Assembly: GCF_011602485.2 (NCBI RefSeq)
Contig: NZ_CP050022.2
Span: 5,166,001 to 5,230,000, forward strand
DNA length: 64,000 nt
Source of the DNA: Bradyrhizobium sp. 1(2017)
Lineage (GTDB): Bacteria > Pseudomonadota > Alphaproteobacteria > Rhizobiales > Xanthobacteraceae
Reading direction: 5' to 3'
Positions within the stretch are counted from its first letter, which is position 1; each line of letters starts with the position of its first letter. A model generated the notes under the pieces. That model was not told where the DNA came from. It saw nothing but the letters and a program-made list of their open reading frames with translations, and made no database searches. Of this stretch, positions 7,295 to 16,032 are shown one piece after another. A program made the position numbers and the translations under genes.

Positions 7295-9505
7295 TCAGAA
7301 CCGCGCTGCCACGGTCAGCCTCACAGCGCGCGGCTCCGCGGGATGAATGTGACGATCGGCGACACCGTCGATAGGCTCGCCCGGGAGCCGCGAAAGGTAG
7401 TAATATTCGATCTGGTTTGTCTGTGCGTTGAAGAGGTTGAGCACATCGAGCTGAACGCGCAAGCCATTGTCGAACCGGTAGCCCGCGCGCGCATTGAAGA
7501 TGAGAGAAGCCAGGGATTTGACACTGTCGTCCTCGATCAGCGGTCTCGGTCCAAAATAGCGCGCCTTCAGCGCCCCGAACCAGCCGGTCTCGTGGCCGAA
7601 GGTGATTGCGGCGCTTCCCACCCAGGCAGGCGCGCCCGGAATGCGGTCGCCCGCAGGGTCGAAATCAGTGAAGCGCGCCTTGGTATAGGCGACGTCGAGA
7701 TCGAAGGAGAGCCAGGGCAGCGGCCTATACTGGTTAACCCACTCGACGCCTACGCGGCGGCTAGGGCGGCTCGGCTCCGTCGTTCCGGCATCGCCGACGA
7801 ACAGTAATTCGGAGTCGAAATCGAGAACGAAGAGCGCGACCGAACTGGAGAGACCCTCAATCGGCCTGGTGCGAACGCCGACCTCTGCGCCGCGTGACCG
7901 CACCAGAAGGGGCACGCGATCAAGCGGCGTCACCTTGTCGTTGGGATCGACCGTGATGGTGGCCCCCCTGATATCGTTGCTGTGCAGACCATAACCGGCG
8001 TTACCGTAGAGTTCTGTCTTGAACCATGGGCCGAGCACGATGCCCGCCTTCGGGCTCATCATCGACGCCTGTGCATTTCCAGAGTTTTCCGGTGTATCGC
8101 TCAGCACGCGTCCAGCGAAGAAATCCTCGCGGAGGCCAACCGTCGTGCGGAGCCAGTCAGTCCAGCGCGTGGTGGAGTCGGTCCAGATGCCGACATTGCC
8201 CTCGCGCACGCTATCCTCTCGCACCGTCGACAACCAGTTGCGCTGCTCGGTCTTGAAGAGGCCGACCCGGATGTCATCGTATCGGGTTTGCATGCCGATG
8301 CGGGTCTGTGTCTCGAAGCTGCCGAACCGCCAGTCAAATGCGTGTCGCGCGTCGAAGCCGCTGACCGTCCGCTGATCGAGCTGATTGAACTGGTCGCCAT
8401 TGACGGGATTGTCCAGGAAGTACGTGAAATTGTTGTAGAGCTGCAAACTCGAGCGAATTGCGTAGGCGGTGATCTTGGTCTGGCCGTACTCGCTCGAATA
8501 CGCAAAGTTGCCGGACAGGCTGAACCGGCTGGAGACGCCGCCATCGGTCGGATCGAGCGAGCCGAGACGGGTGATGATGCCCTGATCAATCGCACGCTGG
8601 GCGACCTGATCGGTGGAGTTCCAGCCGTTGGAATAGGCCATGCCGCTCAGGGTGAAGCCATCGGTCGCCGTGCCCTGGCTGTAGCGCAGCATGCCATTGA
8701 TCTTGCGCACGTCGTCCGGCACGTCCCACGGGCCGTCGTACTTTGTCCCTTCGATAGCCGCCAGCAACGTGCCGTCACCGACAGCGGTGGAGCCTGCAGC
8801 GATGCCGCGACGATATCCGAAACTGCCAAAGCTCACTTCGGCAATGTTTTTCGGCAGCTTGTTGACATAGTCGATGCCGACGGCTCCGGCCGAACCAAAG
8901 TCGCCAACATCGGCGAAGTACGGCCCCTTGCGGACGTTCACCGACTGGATCAACTCGGGGATCAGGAAGTTGATGTCGGCATAGCCTTGTCCGTGGCCGT
9001 GGGTCGGCATGTTGACGGGCATGCCATCGACGGTGATGGCGAGGTCGGTGCCGTGGTCGAGATTGAAGCCGCGCAGGAAGTACTGATTGGCTTTGCCTTC
9101 TCCTGAATGCTGGGTGACGATCAGGCCGGGCACAATTTCCAGCGCCTCACCGGGCCGCGTGAAGGGCACCGCATTTACCTCGGCTCCGGTGAAGCGGATC
9201 GCGCTGGCGGCTGTGGGAAGCAGGCCGGTAGCATCATCGGAAGACGCAGGCGTCACCCCACTTGAACCCGCACTCGCTGCTTCCTGCTGCTGCTCGGGTC
9301 GAGCCACGTTTCTGGCGCGCTCGCCTCGATTTGGCAGAGGCTTCTGCCGGGCGGCGCGCCTTAGCGGTTTTGCATCGGTCGCGGTTACGGTGACTGGTGG
9401 GAGTTTGTCCGGCTGCTGCGCCGAACGCTCTTGCGCTTCAGCAGGAAGCACCAGAGCAGCAGATGAAGTCGTGGCGAAAAATATCCGCAACCAAACCCTG
9501 CGCAC
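7295..9505 (-). CDS. TonB-dependent outer-membrane receptor
   Basis: A 736-residue receptor with a signal peptide (about 1-25, cleavage near AEAQ), a Pro/Gln-rich linker containing a TonB-box-like segment (PPVTVTATD, about 36-44), a plug domain (about 95-215, with FLRGFNLDHGTDLAITVDG and RKGPYFADVGDFGSAG) and a beta-barrel ending in the terminal Phe expected for outer-membrane insertion (TVAARF). The ligand cannot be read. No siderophore-biosynthesis, Fur-box or cobalamin-riboswitch signal is visible, and there is no ABC importer alongside. The spacer between signal peptide and plug is longer than usual (about 65 residues). Confidence 0.92.
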   Translation of the reverse strand: MRRVWLRIFFATTSSAALVLPAEAQERSAQQPDKLPPVTVTATDAKPLRRAARQKPLPNRGERARNVARPEQQQEAASAGSSGVTPASSDDATGLLPTAASAIRFTGAEVNAVPFTRPGEALEIVPGLIVTQHSGEGKANQYFLRGFNLDHGTDLAITVDGMPVNMPTHGHGQGYADINFLIPELIQSVNVRKGPYFADVGDFGSAGAVGIDYVNKLPKNIAEVSFGSFGYRRGIAAGSTAVGDGTLLAAIEGTKYDGPWDVPDDVRKINGMLRYSQGTATDGFTLSGMAYSNGWNSTDQVAQRAIDQGIITRLGSLDPTDGGVSSRFSLSGNFAYSSEYGQTKITAYAIRSSLQLYNNFTYFLDNPVNGDQFNQLDQRTVSGFDARHAFDWRFGSFETQTRIGMQTRYDDIRVGLFKTEQRNWLSTVREDSVREGNVGIWTDSTTRWTDWLRTTVGLREDFFAGRVLSDTPENSGNAQASMMSPKAGIVLGPWFKTELYGNAGYGLHSNDIRGATITVDPNDKVTPLDRVPLLVRSRGAEVGVRTRPIEGLSSSVALFVLDFDSELLFVGDAGTTEPSRPSRRVGVEWVNQYRPLPWLSFDLDVAYTKARFTDFDPAGDRIPGAPAWVGSAAITFGHETGWFGALKARYFGPRPLIEDDSVKSLASLIFNARAGYRFDNGLRVQLDVLNLFNAQTNQIEYYYLSRLPGEPIDGVADRHIHPAEPRAVRLTVAARF

Positions 9506-9768
9506 CGATACGTCCCCGAACGATCATAGTCGCAGTCAACGCAAACTGCATTTCAACCCGGCGCCGCACGCTAACAGCACAAGTATGATCATTCAATAGA
9601 TTTGTCATACCAAGGACGTCATGTCCTGAAAACAGCATGGTAGTCCAAAGGGTTAGCGTGAACGCGATGTCGGCTTGTGGCTCTCGCCGACATTCTTGTC
9701 CGCTTCGAGCTGACGTCCGATAACCGCCCCTATCAGACCTCAGAGAAACGTGAAGGCGCGGCCTACGT

Positions 9769-10263
9769 TCAACTCGCGCACTCGCGCAGCAGGTTTGTGA
9801 TCTTCTCATCGAGAGCACGGGCGACGGCAAGGGCCTCGGAGCTGCCGTAGCCCAGCAGACAACTCTCCATTTTGTCATAGGAGACGTGAACACCATCGGG
9901 ACGCTCGTCGATGAGGACTGTGACTGGCGCGTAAGATCCGGCGTCGGGCACGTGCTTGACCATTTCCTTCATGATGAGTGGATTGCCGACCACAAGCCGG
10001 ATGATCTTCGGCGTCCTGGATCCGGATTCGCGACGCAGAATGTCGCCCAGGTCGAATTGCGCGAAGAGCATGAGGTCCGTCCGGCCGAGACCACGTTCTA
10101 CAACGCGCGCCAAATCCTCGAAGGAACTTGTCGCCCTCGTCTCCTTGAAAAATTGGACAATGTCAGGCTGACCGACCGCGGACTTGAAGGCAGCCACAAC
10201 AGCGTCGAATGGTTTCGAGCTCGTGAGGCTGAATCGTTCCACCTCGACTTTGGCGATTGTCAT
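9769..10263 (-). CDS. DUF302 domain-containing protein
   Basis: A 164-residue soluble protein. The C-terminal half fits DUF302, which is often found in proteins thought to bind small hydrophobic or metal ligands: VVGNPLIMKEMVKHVPDAG, then VTVLIDERPDGVHVSYDK and a final helix. The start ATG at 10263 has AGAGGA seven bases upstream; the frame continues to 10362 without a ribosome site. It lies 58 bases downstream of the alpha/beta hydrolase on the same strand, so the two may be co-transcribed. Biochemical role unknown. Confidence 0.82.
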   Translation of the reverse strand: MTIAKVEVERFSLTSSKPFDAVVAAFKSAVGQPDIVQFFKETRATSSFEDLARVVERGLGRTDLMLFAQFDLGDILRRESGSRTPKIIRLVVGNPLIMKEMVKHVPDAGSYAPVTVLIDERPDGVHVSYDKMESCLLGYGSSEALAVARALDEKITNLLRECAS

Positions 10264-10321
10264 TTGGTCCTCTAACAACTCATTGGTTTGACGCGTCCGA
10301 TGGAGTCGGAACTCGCCGGAT

Positions 10322-11197
10322 TCATGCAGTCGCGGGCTGCGCTTCCAGGAAGGTCCGGACATGGCTGACGAACGTCTCGTGGTGCTGAAACAGCGCGCCG
10401 TGGCCTGAATCGGGATACAGGATCAACTGAGCGTTGCTGAGCTCCTTGAACATCGTGTGGGCATTGTTCGCAGGCAGCATGGTGTCGTGGCTGCCGCTGA
10501 CCACGAGTGTGGGCTGACCGATGGCGCGCAGAATGGCGTGCCCGGGATCAGGTGTGGCACACCAGCCGATCAACGCCTTGGCCTGCGGATCGGTGACTGC
10601 GCGACCGTTATCGGTGTCCCGATCGTCCTTACGCACCTTCGTCCTTTGGAGGAAGGCCAGGCCTGAGGACCGGCTCGCAGGAGAATTGGTGAAGAACAGC
10701 GGCAGGCGGGGGTCCGGCGCGTCGGTTTGGGAAAACGCCTGCTGCAGAACCGCCAACAGGTGCTCCTCTCCGCCTTTCGGTGCGGTACCGACCAGTATGA
10801 GCTTGCGGACAAGCTGTCCCTGCTCGGCGGCGATCTGCTGAGCGACGCACCCGCCGAGAGAAAAGCCCAGCAGGTCGACTTCAGAAAAGCCGAGTAGATG
10901 GATGAAGGCGACGGCATCTCGCGCCATCGCTTCAACATTGTCGGGCGTTTGGCCGGTCGAGCGGCCGACCCCCGCATTATCGAAAGCGAACACCGGGCGA
11001 TCAGCGGCCAGAGCGTTGACGACGGCGGGATCCCAAGCGTCGATATTGCCAGAGAAGTGCTGCAGAAGAATCAGCGGTGTTCCGTCTGCCGGGCCGAGAC
11101 TGCGATAGGCAAAGCGGATCCCGTTGCCTTCGACATAAAGGGTTGGCGCCGTTTCGAGTGTGGTGGCGTCCTGGCTCGCGATGTCGCGATGAGTCAT
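10322..11197 (-). CDS. Alpha/beta hydrolase (cytosolic)
   Basis: A 291-residue alpha/beta hydrolase fold protein. The nucleophile elbow GFSLGG places Ser113; SGSHDTMLP supplies the acid and DSGHGALFQ the histidine. The oxyanion segment is LLQHFSGN, not the usual HG, a form seen in haloperoxidase/esterase-like members. There is no signal peptide. I selected ATG 11197 because AGAGGA precedes it; the in-frame ATG at 11227 has none. The substrate is unknown. It is in line with a second, exported hydrolase whose gene is divergent from an AraC regulator. Confidence 0.85.
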   Translation of the reverse strand: MTHRDIASQDATTLETAPTLYVEGNGIRFAYRSLGPADGTPLILLQHFSGNIDAWDPAVVNALAADRPVFAFDNAGVGRSTGQTPDNVEAMARDAVAFIHLLGFSEVDLLGFSLGGCVAQQIAAEQGQLVRKLILVGTAPKGGEEHLLAVLQQAFSQTDAPDPRLPLFFTNSPASRSSGLAFLQRTKVRKDDRDTDNGRAVTDPQAKALIGWCATPDPGHAILRAIGQPTLVVSGSHDTMLPANNAHTMFKELSNAQLILYPDSGHGALFQHHETFVSHVRTFLEAQPATA

Positions 11198-11381
11198 GTC
11201 ATCCTCTGGATTGGCATAAGAAATCAAGTGTGCGAGGCGCTATGGCGCAATGCCGGAGGCTTCCGCCAGGTGGCGCTCACACCTCCGCGGCTTGCCGGGT
11301 TTCGCCATTGCGGTCTGAGCGTTCTGCTTTCCACGAGCGAGGTAATGCGCTCCCGACGCGGAAGCGCCGGGAGCGGTACCG

Positions 11382-12152
11382 TCATTTCGCGAGCGCTGCC
11401 TTTTCGATGACTTCAGCGACTTGCTTGGCATGGACAACGAGCGAGGCATGGCTGCCGGCGACTTCCGTCTTCTGAGCCTTGATCCTGGCTGCGAACGACT
11501 TCTGGGCCTCGGGCGCGAGGACTTTGTCCTTCGTGCTGACGACATAGAACGTCGGCTTGTCATGCCAGGCCGCAATGGTGACGGGGGCTTCAAACGCAAC
11601 GTGGTGCAACGGAAGCTGCGAGTTGGCGAGGTGCTGGGCGATTTCCGGAGGAAGGTCAGCCGCGACGGCCGAAGGAAACACTTTGGGGTCGATGTACAAA
11701 TTGCCTTTCGCGTCCGGATGGATCGCGCTGCCACCTTCGGTCGGGGGACCGGCCTTTGCCAGCGATGCCAGTGATTCACCGACGTCCGGCGCAAAGGCGG
11801 AAACATAGACCAGTGCCGAAACCTTGGGATCGTTGCCGGCTTGCGTAATCACCACGCCGCCCCAGGAATGGCCGACCAGAACTGTCCTGCCGTCCTGCTT
11901 CGCAAGCGCCTGTTTGGTGGCATCAACGTCGGCGGCGAGCGAAGTGAGCGGATTTTCCACGAGTGTGACGTTGTAGCCTTTCTTCGTGAGAATATCGGCG
12001 ACAGGCTGCCAACTCGTCTGGTCCACGAAAGCGCCGTGGACGAGTACGATATTGTGGGCTGCTCCCTTGGGCAGTTCGGCGGAATGGGCGGAGCCAACCA
12101 ATGTCGATCCGGCCAGAATCACAGTGGCAGCTGAGAAAAGGATATTTCGCAT
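11382..12152 (-). CDS. Exported alpha/beta hydrolase (EstC-like)
   Basis: A 256-residue protein with a clear Sec signal peptide (1-25, cleavage after SAHSA). The mature part is an alpha/beta hydrolase: oxyanion LVHGAFVD, nucleophile GHSWGG (Ser96), acid in VVSTKDKVL and catalytic His in AGSHASLVVH. This pattern matches the periplasmic esterase-like family common in soil bacteria. ATG 12152 is chosen because it begins the signal peptide and follows CAGGAAC. The divergent AraC-type gene at 12368 is the likely regulator; substrate unknown. Confidence 0.88.
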   Translation of the reverse strand: MRNILFSAATVILAGSTLVGSAHSAELPKGAAHNIVLVHGAFVDQTSWQPVADILTKKGYNVTLVENPLTSLAADVDATKQALAKQDGRTVLVGHSWGGVVITQAGNDPKVSALVYVSAFAPDVGESLASLAKAGPPTEGGSAIHPDAKGNLYIDPKVFPSAVAADLPPEIAQHLANSQLPLHHVAFEAPVTIAAWHDKPTFYVVSTKDKVLAPEAQKSFAARIKAQKTEVAGSHASLVVHAKQVAEVIEKAALAK

Positions 12153-12367
12153 CGCTTGTTCCTGTAGGCATGTCGGACGAACAAAGTCCGGGGGAATGGA
12201 CAGGCGTTTCCGGTGAGATCGCGGTTCTTCCATCTGCCGTCGGCGAAATGGTCGCCGCTCGTAACGTCGGCCCGCCGTGCCATGACCTATTCCGCAAGCC
12301 TCCCGGACGATAGGGCTCAATCGTCCGGATGTTGTGTCGTATCGTCCACAGGTCTAGTCTCGGCGGC

Positions 12368-13330
12368 ATGGATATGCTCGCCCAATTGCTCGACCGCGTT
12401 CGTCTCGGCGGGACGCTGCTCTTTCACTTCGAGCTCGGCCATCCCTGGCATCTTGAGTTGCCGGCGCGCCCCTACGCGCTGTTTCACTATATCAGCCGAG
12501 GATCGGCGACCCTTGCGCTCGAACAACGACAAGACATGCAGTTAACCGAGGGCGATCTTGTCGTGATCACGCGCGGTGAGCCCCATGTGTTTTATTCGGA
12601 TCGCCGGGCCAAGCCTTTACGGATCATAGATATCGATCGGGCGTCGTCGCGGTTTGGCGTCATTCGTCACGGCAGCCGTGCAAAGCCGCACGCGACGATG
12701 ATCTGCGGCAATTTCACGATATCGCGGCCGCTCTTTGGCAACGTGCTCGAGCTGCTACCGCCGGTACTCCTGCTGAAGCCGACAACGGACGGTGGTTGGC
12801 TTGAAGCGATCCTGCGTCGCATGGTCAGCGAATCTGCGCTCGAGCGTCCCGGCCAGCGCGTTGCGCTCTCGCGACTGACGGAGGTGCTCTTTGTCGAAGT
12901 CCTGCGAAGCTGGATTTCGTCTCTCAGTCCCGGACAAGGCGGCTGGCTCGGAGCCATTTCTGACCCGCATATCGGACCGGCGCTCAAGCTCATTCACGAA
13001 AGCCCGGAGCGTCCCTGGACCCTGAGCGATCTCGGCCGCCGCGTCGGGCTTGGTCGCTCGGCATTTTCGGCACGCTTCACCAAACTCGTCGGCCAATCCG
13101 TGCAACGCTATGTGATCGAACGCCGGATGGCGGAAGCGGCGTTCCTGCTCGAAACAAGCGATGAGCCCATCGCACGGATTGCCAGCCGGGTCGGTTACGA
13201 GACAGCAGCGGCATTTTCGAAGCTGTTTCACCGGCACAACGGAGAGTCGCCAGGCCGTTACCGGGCCGCTCGACGCGCCGACGGAACCCATGCGCAGTTG
13301 GACGGATCGGAAATGCAAGTATCCGATTGA
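12368..13330 (+). CDS. AraC-family regulator with N-terminal cupin
   Basis: A 320-residue regulator. An N-terminal cupin-like sensor (about 1-180; FHFELGHPWHLE, then HYISRGSATL and EGDLVVITRGEPH) is joined to two helix-turn-helix motifs of the AraC/XylS type (about 215-310), including RRVGLGRSAFSARFTKLVG and the signature IARIASRVGYETAAAFSKLF. It is divergent from the exported hydrolase gene with about 215 bases between, the usual arrangement for local control of a catabolic enzyme. ATG 12368 is chosen as the first with family similarity; ATG 12374 is an alternative, and the ribosome site is weak for both. Confidence 0.85.
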   Translation: MDMLAQLLDRVRLGGTLLFHFELGHPWHLELPARPYALFHYISRGSATLALEQRQDMQLTEGDLVVITRGEPHVFYSDRRAKPLRIIDIDRASSRFGVIRHGSRAKPHATMICGNFTISRPLFGNVLELLPPVLLLKPTTDGGWLEAILRRMVSESALERPGQRVALSRLTEVLFVEVLRSWISSLSPGQGGWLGAISDPHIGPALKLIHESPERPWTLSDLGRRVGLGRSAFSARFTKLVGQSVQRYVIERRMAEAAFLLETSDEPIARIASRVGYETAAAFSKLFHRHNGESPGRYRAARRADGTHAQLDGSEMQVSD

Positions 13331-13399
13331 CCTCGATCATGCGGTCGTCTTGGTGCCGTCACCGTGGCTGACAACGTCCTTGCCTCAGCCAACGTCGCC

Positions 13400-14158
13400 T
13401 CACCCGCGGCGTGACAGAAAATCCAGCACGCCGGTCTTGTAGACCTTGTCGCCGACCGCGCGCATGTGGTCGCGGCCGGGGATGTCGAGCACCTGCGCGC
13501 CCGGGATGATCGCGCCGAGCGCGCTGGCAGAACCCGCGACGTCGTCGCTGGTGCCGACCGCGATCAGCACCGGCACTTCGATGCGCGCGGCCTGCTGCCT
13601 GGTCATGAGGTCGCGCGTGCCGCGCAGGCAGGCGGCGAGCGCGCGATGGTCGGAGCGGGTCTGGTCCGCGAAGGCGCGAAAGGTGCGGCCCATGGGATCG
13701 GTGACATCGTCCAGCGAGGGCGCCTCCAGCGCCTTCGCGACGTTCTCGCCGGGGCCGGTGCCCTCGATCAGCCCGCCGATGCCGATGCCGCCGAGGATCG
13801 CCGAGCGCAGGCGCTGCGGCTCGTTGAGCGCGAGCCAAGCCGTCATCCGTCCGCCCATCGAATAGCCCATGATGTCGGCCTGCGGGATCGCGAGATGATC
13901 CATCAGCGCGAGCACGTCGCCGGCCATGACAGGGATCGAGTACTGCGCGGGCTCGTAGAGTTTCGCACTCTCGCCATGACCGCGATTGTCGAGCGCGATG
14001 ACACGGCGGCCGTTCTTGCGCAGCTCCGAGACCCAGGTCGGATAGACCCAGTTCACGTTCTTGCTGGAGGCAAAGCCGTGCACGAGAATGATCGGGTCGC
14101 CCTCGCCTTCGTCGAGATAGGCAATTTCAACGGCGCCGTTGTGGAAGCTCGGCATCAT
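13400..14158 (-). CDS. Alpha/beta hydrolase
   Basis: A 252-residue cytosolic alpha/beta hydrolase. Oxyanion motif LVHGFASS, strand NRGHGES, nucleophile GYSMGG (Ser100), acid in AVGTSDDVAG and histidine in PGRDHMRAV are all visible. It matches the short hydrolases related to 3-oxoadipate enol-lactonase and esterases. The start is ATG 14158 or the adjacent ATG 14155, after GGAACTG; frame upstream of that lies in a repeat. No neighbour suggests a pathway. Confidence 0.85.
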   Translation of the reverse strand: MMPSFHNGAVEIAYLDEGEGDPIILVHGFASSKNVNWVYPTWVSELRKNGRRVIALDNRGHGESAKLYEPAQYSIPVMAGDVLALMDHLAIPQADIMGYSMGGRMTAWLALNEPQRLRSAILGGIGIGGLIEGTGPGENVAKALEAPSLDDVTDPMGRTFRAFADQTRSDHRALAACLRGTRDLMTRQQAARIEVPVLIAVGTSDDVAGSASALGAIIPGAQVLDIPGRDHMRAVGDKVYKTGVLDFLSRRG

Positions 14159-14194
14159 CAGTTCCGTGAGGTCTTGAGGGGAAAAAGTCGATCT

Positions 14195-14279
14195 TAGAGC
14201 AGGATCCGGAAAAGTGTGCAGCGGTTTTTCCGCACGAGAAACGCGCAACGCGTTTGCGCGGAGATCGTGCTCAAACAAT
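14195..14279. repeat. Dispersed hairpin repeat (GAGCAGGATCCGGAAAAGTG family)
   Basis: It starts AGAGCAGGATCCGGAAAAGTG and ends GATCGTGCTCAAACAA, with internal GCGGTTTTTCCGC and CGCGCAACGCGTTTGCGCG hairpins. This is the layout of a palindromic repeat common between Bradyrhizobium genes. A partly related element is at 23793-23895. Confidence 0.6.
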
Positions 14280-14323
14280 GGCCTGCAGCGCGCTTCTCTG
14301 GATTACCCCGAGTTTATCGCGCT

Positions 14324-15460
14324 TTAGGCCCTGACGGCAGCATCCGCCAGAGCGGCCTCGGCGGCGATTTGCGCCCGGCGGAGCCGCCGCGCACGTCTGC
14401 GATCGCACCAGGCCTGGGTCAGGCGCTCGGTGGTGGCCTTGATCGACGACAACAGGCCGAACAGCGTCAGTGCCGCGCCAAACAGCCAGAGCGTCAAATT
14501 GAATGCGCCGGTCGCAAGCAGCAGCGCGCCGCGGCCAAGCAGTTTCATGATGGCGCGCGTCTTGCCGCCATGGGCTTCCGCAAGCCGCGCCGCGCGCGCG
14601 ACGTCCTTCGGACCGTCGGCGATGCGCAACGTGTCCATCGCTCCCCGCGTGCCGGTCTTTCCGGCAACGCGTGTCACGTCCTTGCCGAGCCGAACCAGCG
14701 CGCCGGCCTTCTCGGCCCGGAACGCGGCCTTGATCGCGCTCATGGTCTCGCCCGGCCGCAGCACCGAACCCCTGGCGACCGCGTTCTGGAGCATCGGCGT
14801 GTCGACGACCTCACGCGCGGAACGGCCGGCCCATGCGGCAAGCCCCTCGCCGAGCCGTCCCACCTTGCGCGCGTCCTTCACCAGCGACAGCCCGGCGCGC
14901 ACCGGCGCGGCACCGCCAACGGACACGTAGGTTGCCGCGGTCACCGCAAGGCCCGCCGCCGCAAGTCCCAGCACGAGGCGGTCGGTGTCCTCGCCCATGG
15001 CGAGGTGCTTGCCCTCGCGGACGACGTCCCTGATGTCGCCGAACACGAAGAGATCGCCGGCCACGGTTCCCGACAAGCTCGCGACGTCGTCGGCATTGCC
15101 GGTGACGAGGCCGGTGGCAAATCGCTTGGCGAAATGGGAGGTGGAACCCTCGACCTTGACCGCATCGCTGACGCGGCTGATGAGATCGTCCGGCAACGCG
15201 ATGTTGCGGTCACGCGCGAGCGCGACGAAACTGTCGGCGAGGTCGGCGTCCCCGGCGGCGAGCGCGGCCTCGATGTTGTCCTGAACCAGGCGATCGTTCT
15301 GCCGCAACAGCGCATCGAGCTTGAGTTCGGAGAGCACGGCCGGATCGTCCTGAGCGGCGAGGATCGCGCCGGCCTCGCGGGCGTGCGGTGCTACCTGCGC
15401 GAGCATGAAGCTGCATGCCGCGACACCGGCCAACGCTGTGCTGATTCGCAGCCATTTCAT
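14324..15460 (-). CDS. Conserved hypothetical membrane protein
   Basis: A 378-residue protein with an N-terminal signal or anchor (about 5-25), helical soluble regions, a Gly/Ala-rich segment near 165-185, and a strong double hydrophobic segment near 315-350 followed by an Arg-rich cytosolic end (RRRARRLRRAQ). The general plan (helical repeats plus C-terminal membrane hairpin) suggests an inner-membrane protein of unknown role. ATG 15460 is preferred over the upstream frame start at 15550, since it opens the signal-like segment. No family motif is recognised. Confidence 0.72.
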   Translation of the reverse strand: MKWLRISTALAGVAACSFMLAQVAPHAREAGAILAAQDDPAVLSELKLDALLRQNDRLVQDNIEAALAAGDADLADSFVALARDRNIALPDDLISRVSDAVKVEGSTSHFAKRFATGLVTGNADDVASLSGTVAGDLFVFGDIRDVVREGKHLAMGEDTDRLVLGLAAAGLAVTAATYVSVGGAAPVRAGLSLVKDARKVGRLGEGLAAWAGRSAREVVDTPMLQNAVARGSVLRPGETMSAIKAAFRAEKAGALVRLGKDVTRVAGKTGTRGAMDTLRIADGPKDVARAARLAEAHGGKTRAIMKLLGRGALLLATGAFNLTLWLFGAALTLFGLLSSIKATTERLTQAWCDRRRARRLRRAQIAAEAALADAAVRA

Positions 15461-15767
15461 GCGGAAAACCTGGAGGGTCCTGAAAGCGTTGACGCCTGAC
15501 GATTCGGTCTTTGGTCGCAATTGCGCTCGCCCACAGACATAGTATGCCAAAATTGCGACACAACGTCCCCGACGAAAGAAGGGCTTCTCTCAGGCCGCAA
15601 GATTGTGTCGAATTTGCATGAGCAAATGAGCATGGGGCAATTGCGGAGCTTTCGGTTCCGCTGGACTAGCAATCATCCACACCCGCCAGTATGGTCCGCG
15701 GCGCCTTACTAAAGCCGCGTCAGTTGTGATTGTATCTGCCGCCATTGCCACTCCAGGATGAGTTACG
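15461..15767. other. Divergent intergenic region
   Basis: About 307 bases without a supportable gene between divergent genes, so both promoters must lie here. It is AT-richer than flanks near 15595-15670. I see no defined operator. Confidence 0.4.
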
Positions 15768-16013
15768 ATGTCCGACCATGTCGTCCCGCACTTCCATAAC
15801 GATGCCGGTGTCCCCGTCATCGAGATCGGCTCGCAAGAGTTCATGTGCGTGGGCGCCAACCCTCCCTTCGATCATCCGCACGTCTTCCTCGACCTCGGCA
15901 ACGACAACGAGATCATCTGCCCCTACTGCTCGACGCTGTACCGTTTCGCGGCCGATCTGAAGGCGGGCGAAGCGCGCCCGCCGGAATGCGTGCTGAAGGA
16001 CAAGGTGGCCTGA
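15768..16013 (+). CDS. CHCC zinc-finger domain protein
   Basis: An 81-residue protein of the zf-CHCC family, the bacterial counterpart of mitochondrial complex I accessory subunit NDUFS6. Metal ligands are visible as C27, H36, C51 and C54 (FMCVGANPPFDHP and ICPYCSTLYRF). In alphaproteobacteria this protein is linked to NADH dehydrogenase, though direct evidence is mainly mitochondrial. The start follows AGGATGAG. The FAD monooxygenase begins 20 bases downstream, suggesting one transcript. Confidence 0.92.
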   Translation: MSDHVVPHFHNDAGVPVIEIGSQEFMCVGANPPFDHPHVFLDLGNDNEIICPYCSTLYRFAADLKAGEARPPECVLKDKVA

Positions 16014-16032
16014 CCGGTCCCATCGGTCAGGG

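Noticed and set aside
9600..9635. AGGAC-N5-GTCCT dyad upstream of the TonB receptor
   Set aside because: Five-base arms are too short to call an operator, and it matches no Fur, Irr or RirA form that I know.
9506..9768. Cobalamin riboswitch before the TonB receptor
   Set aside because: No B12-box or riboswitch core sequence was seen on the minus strand.
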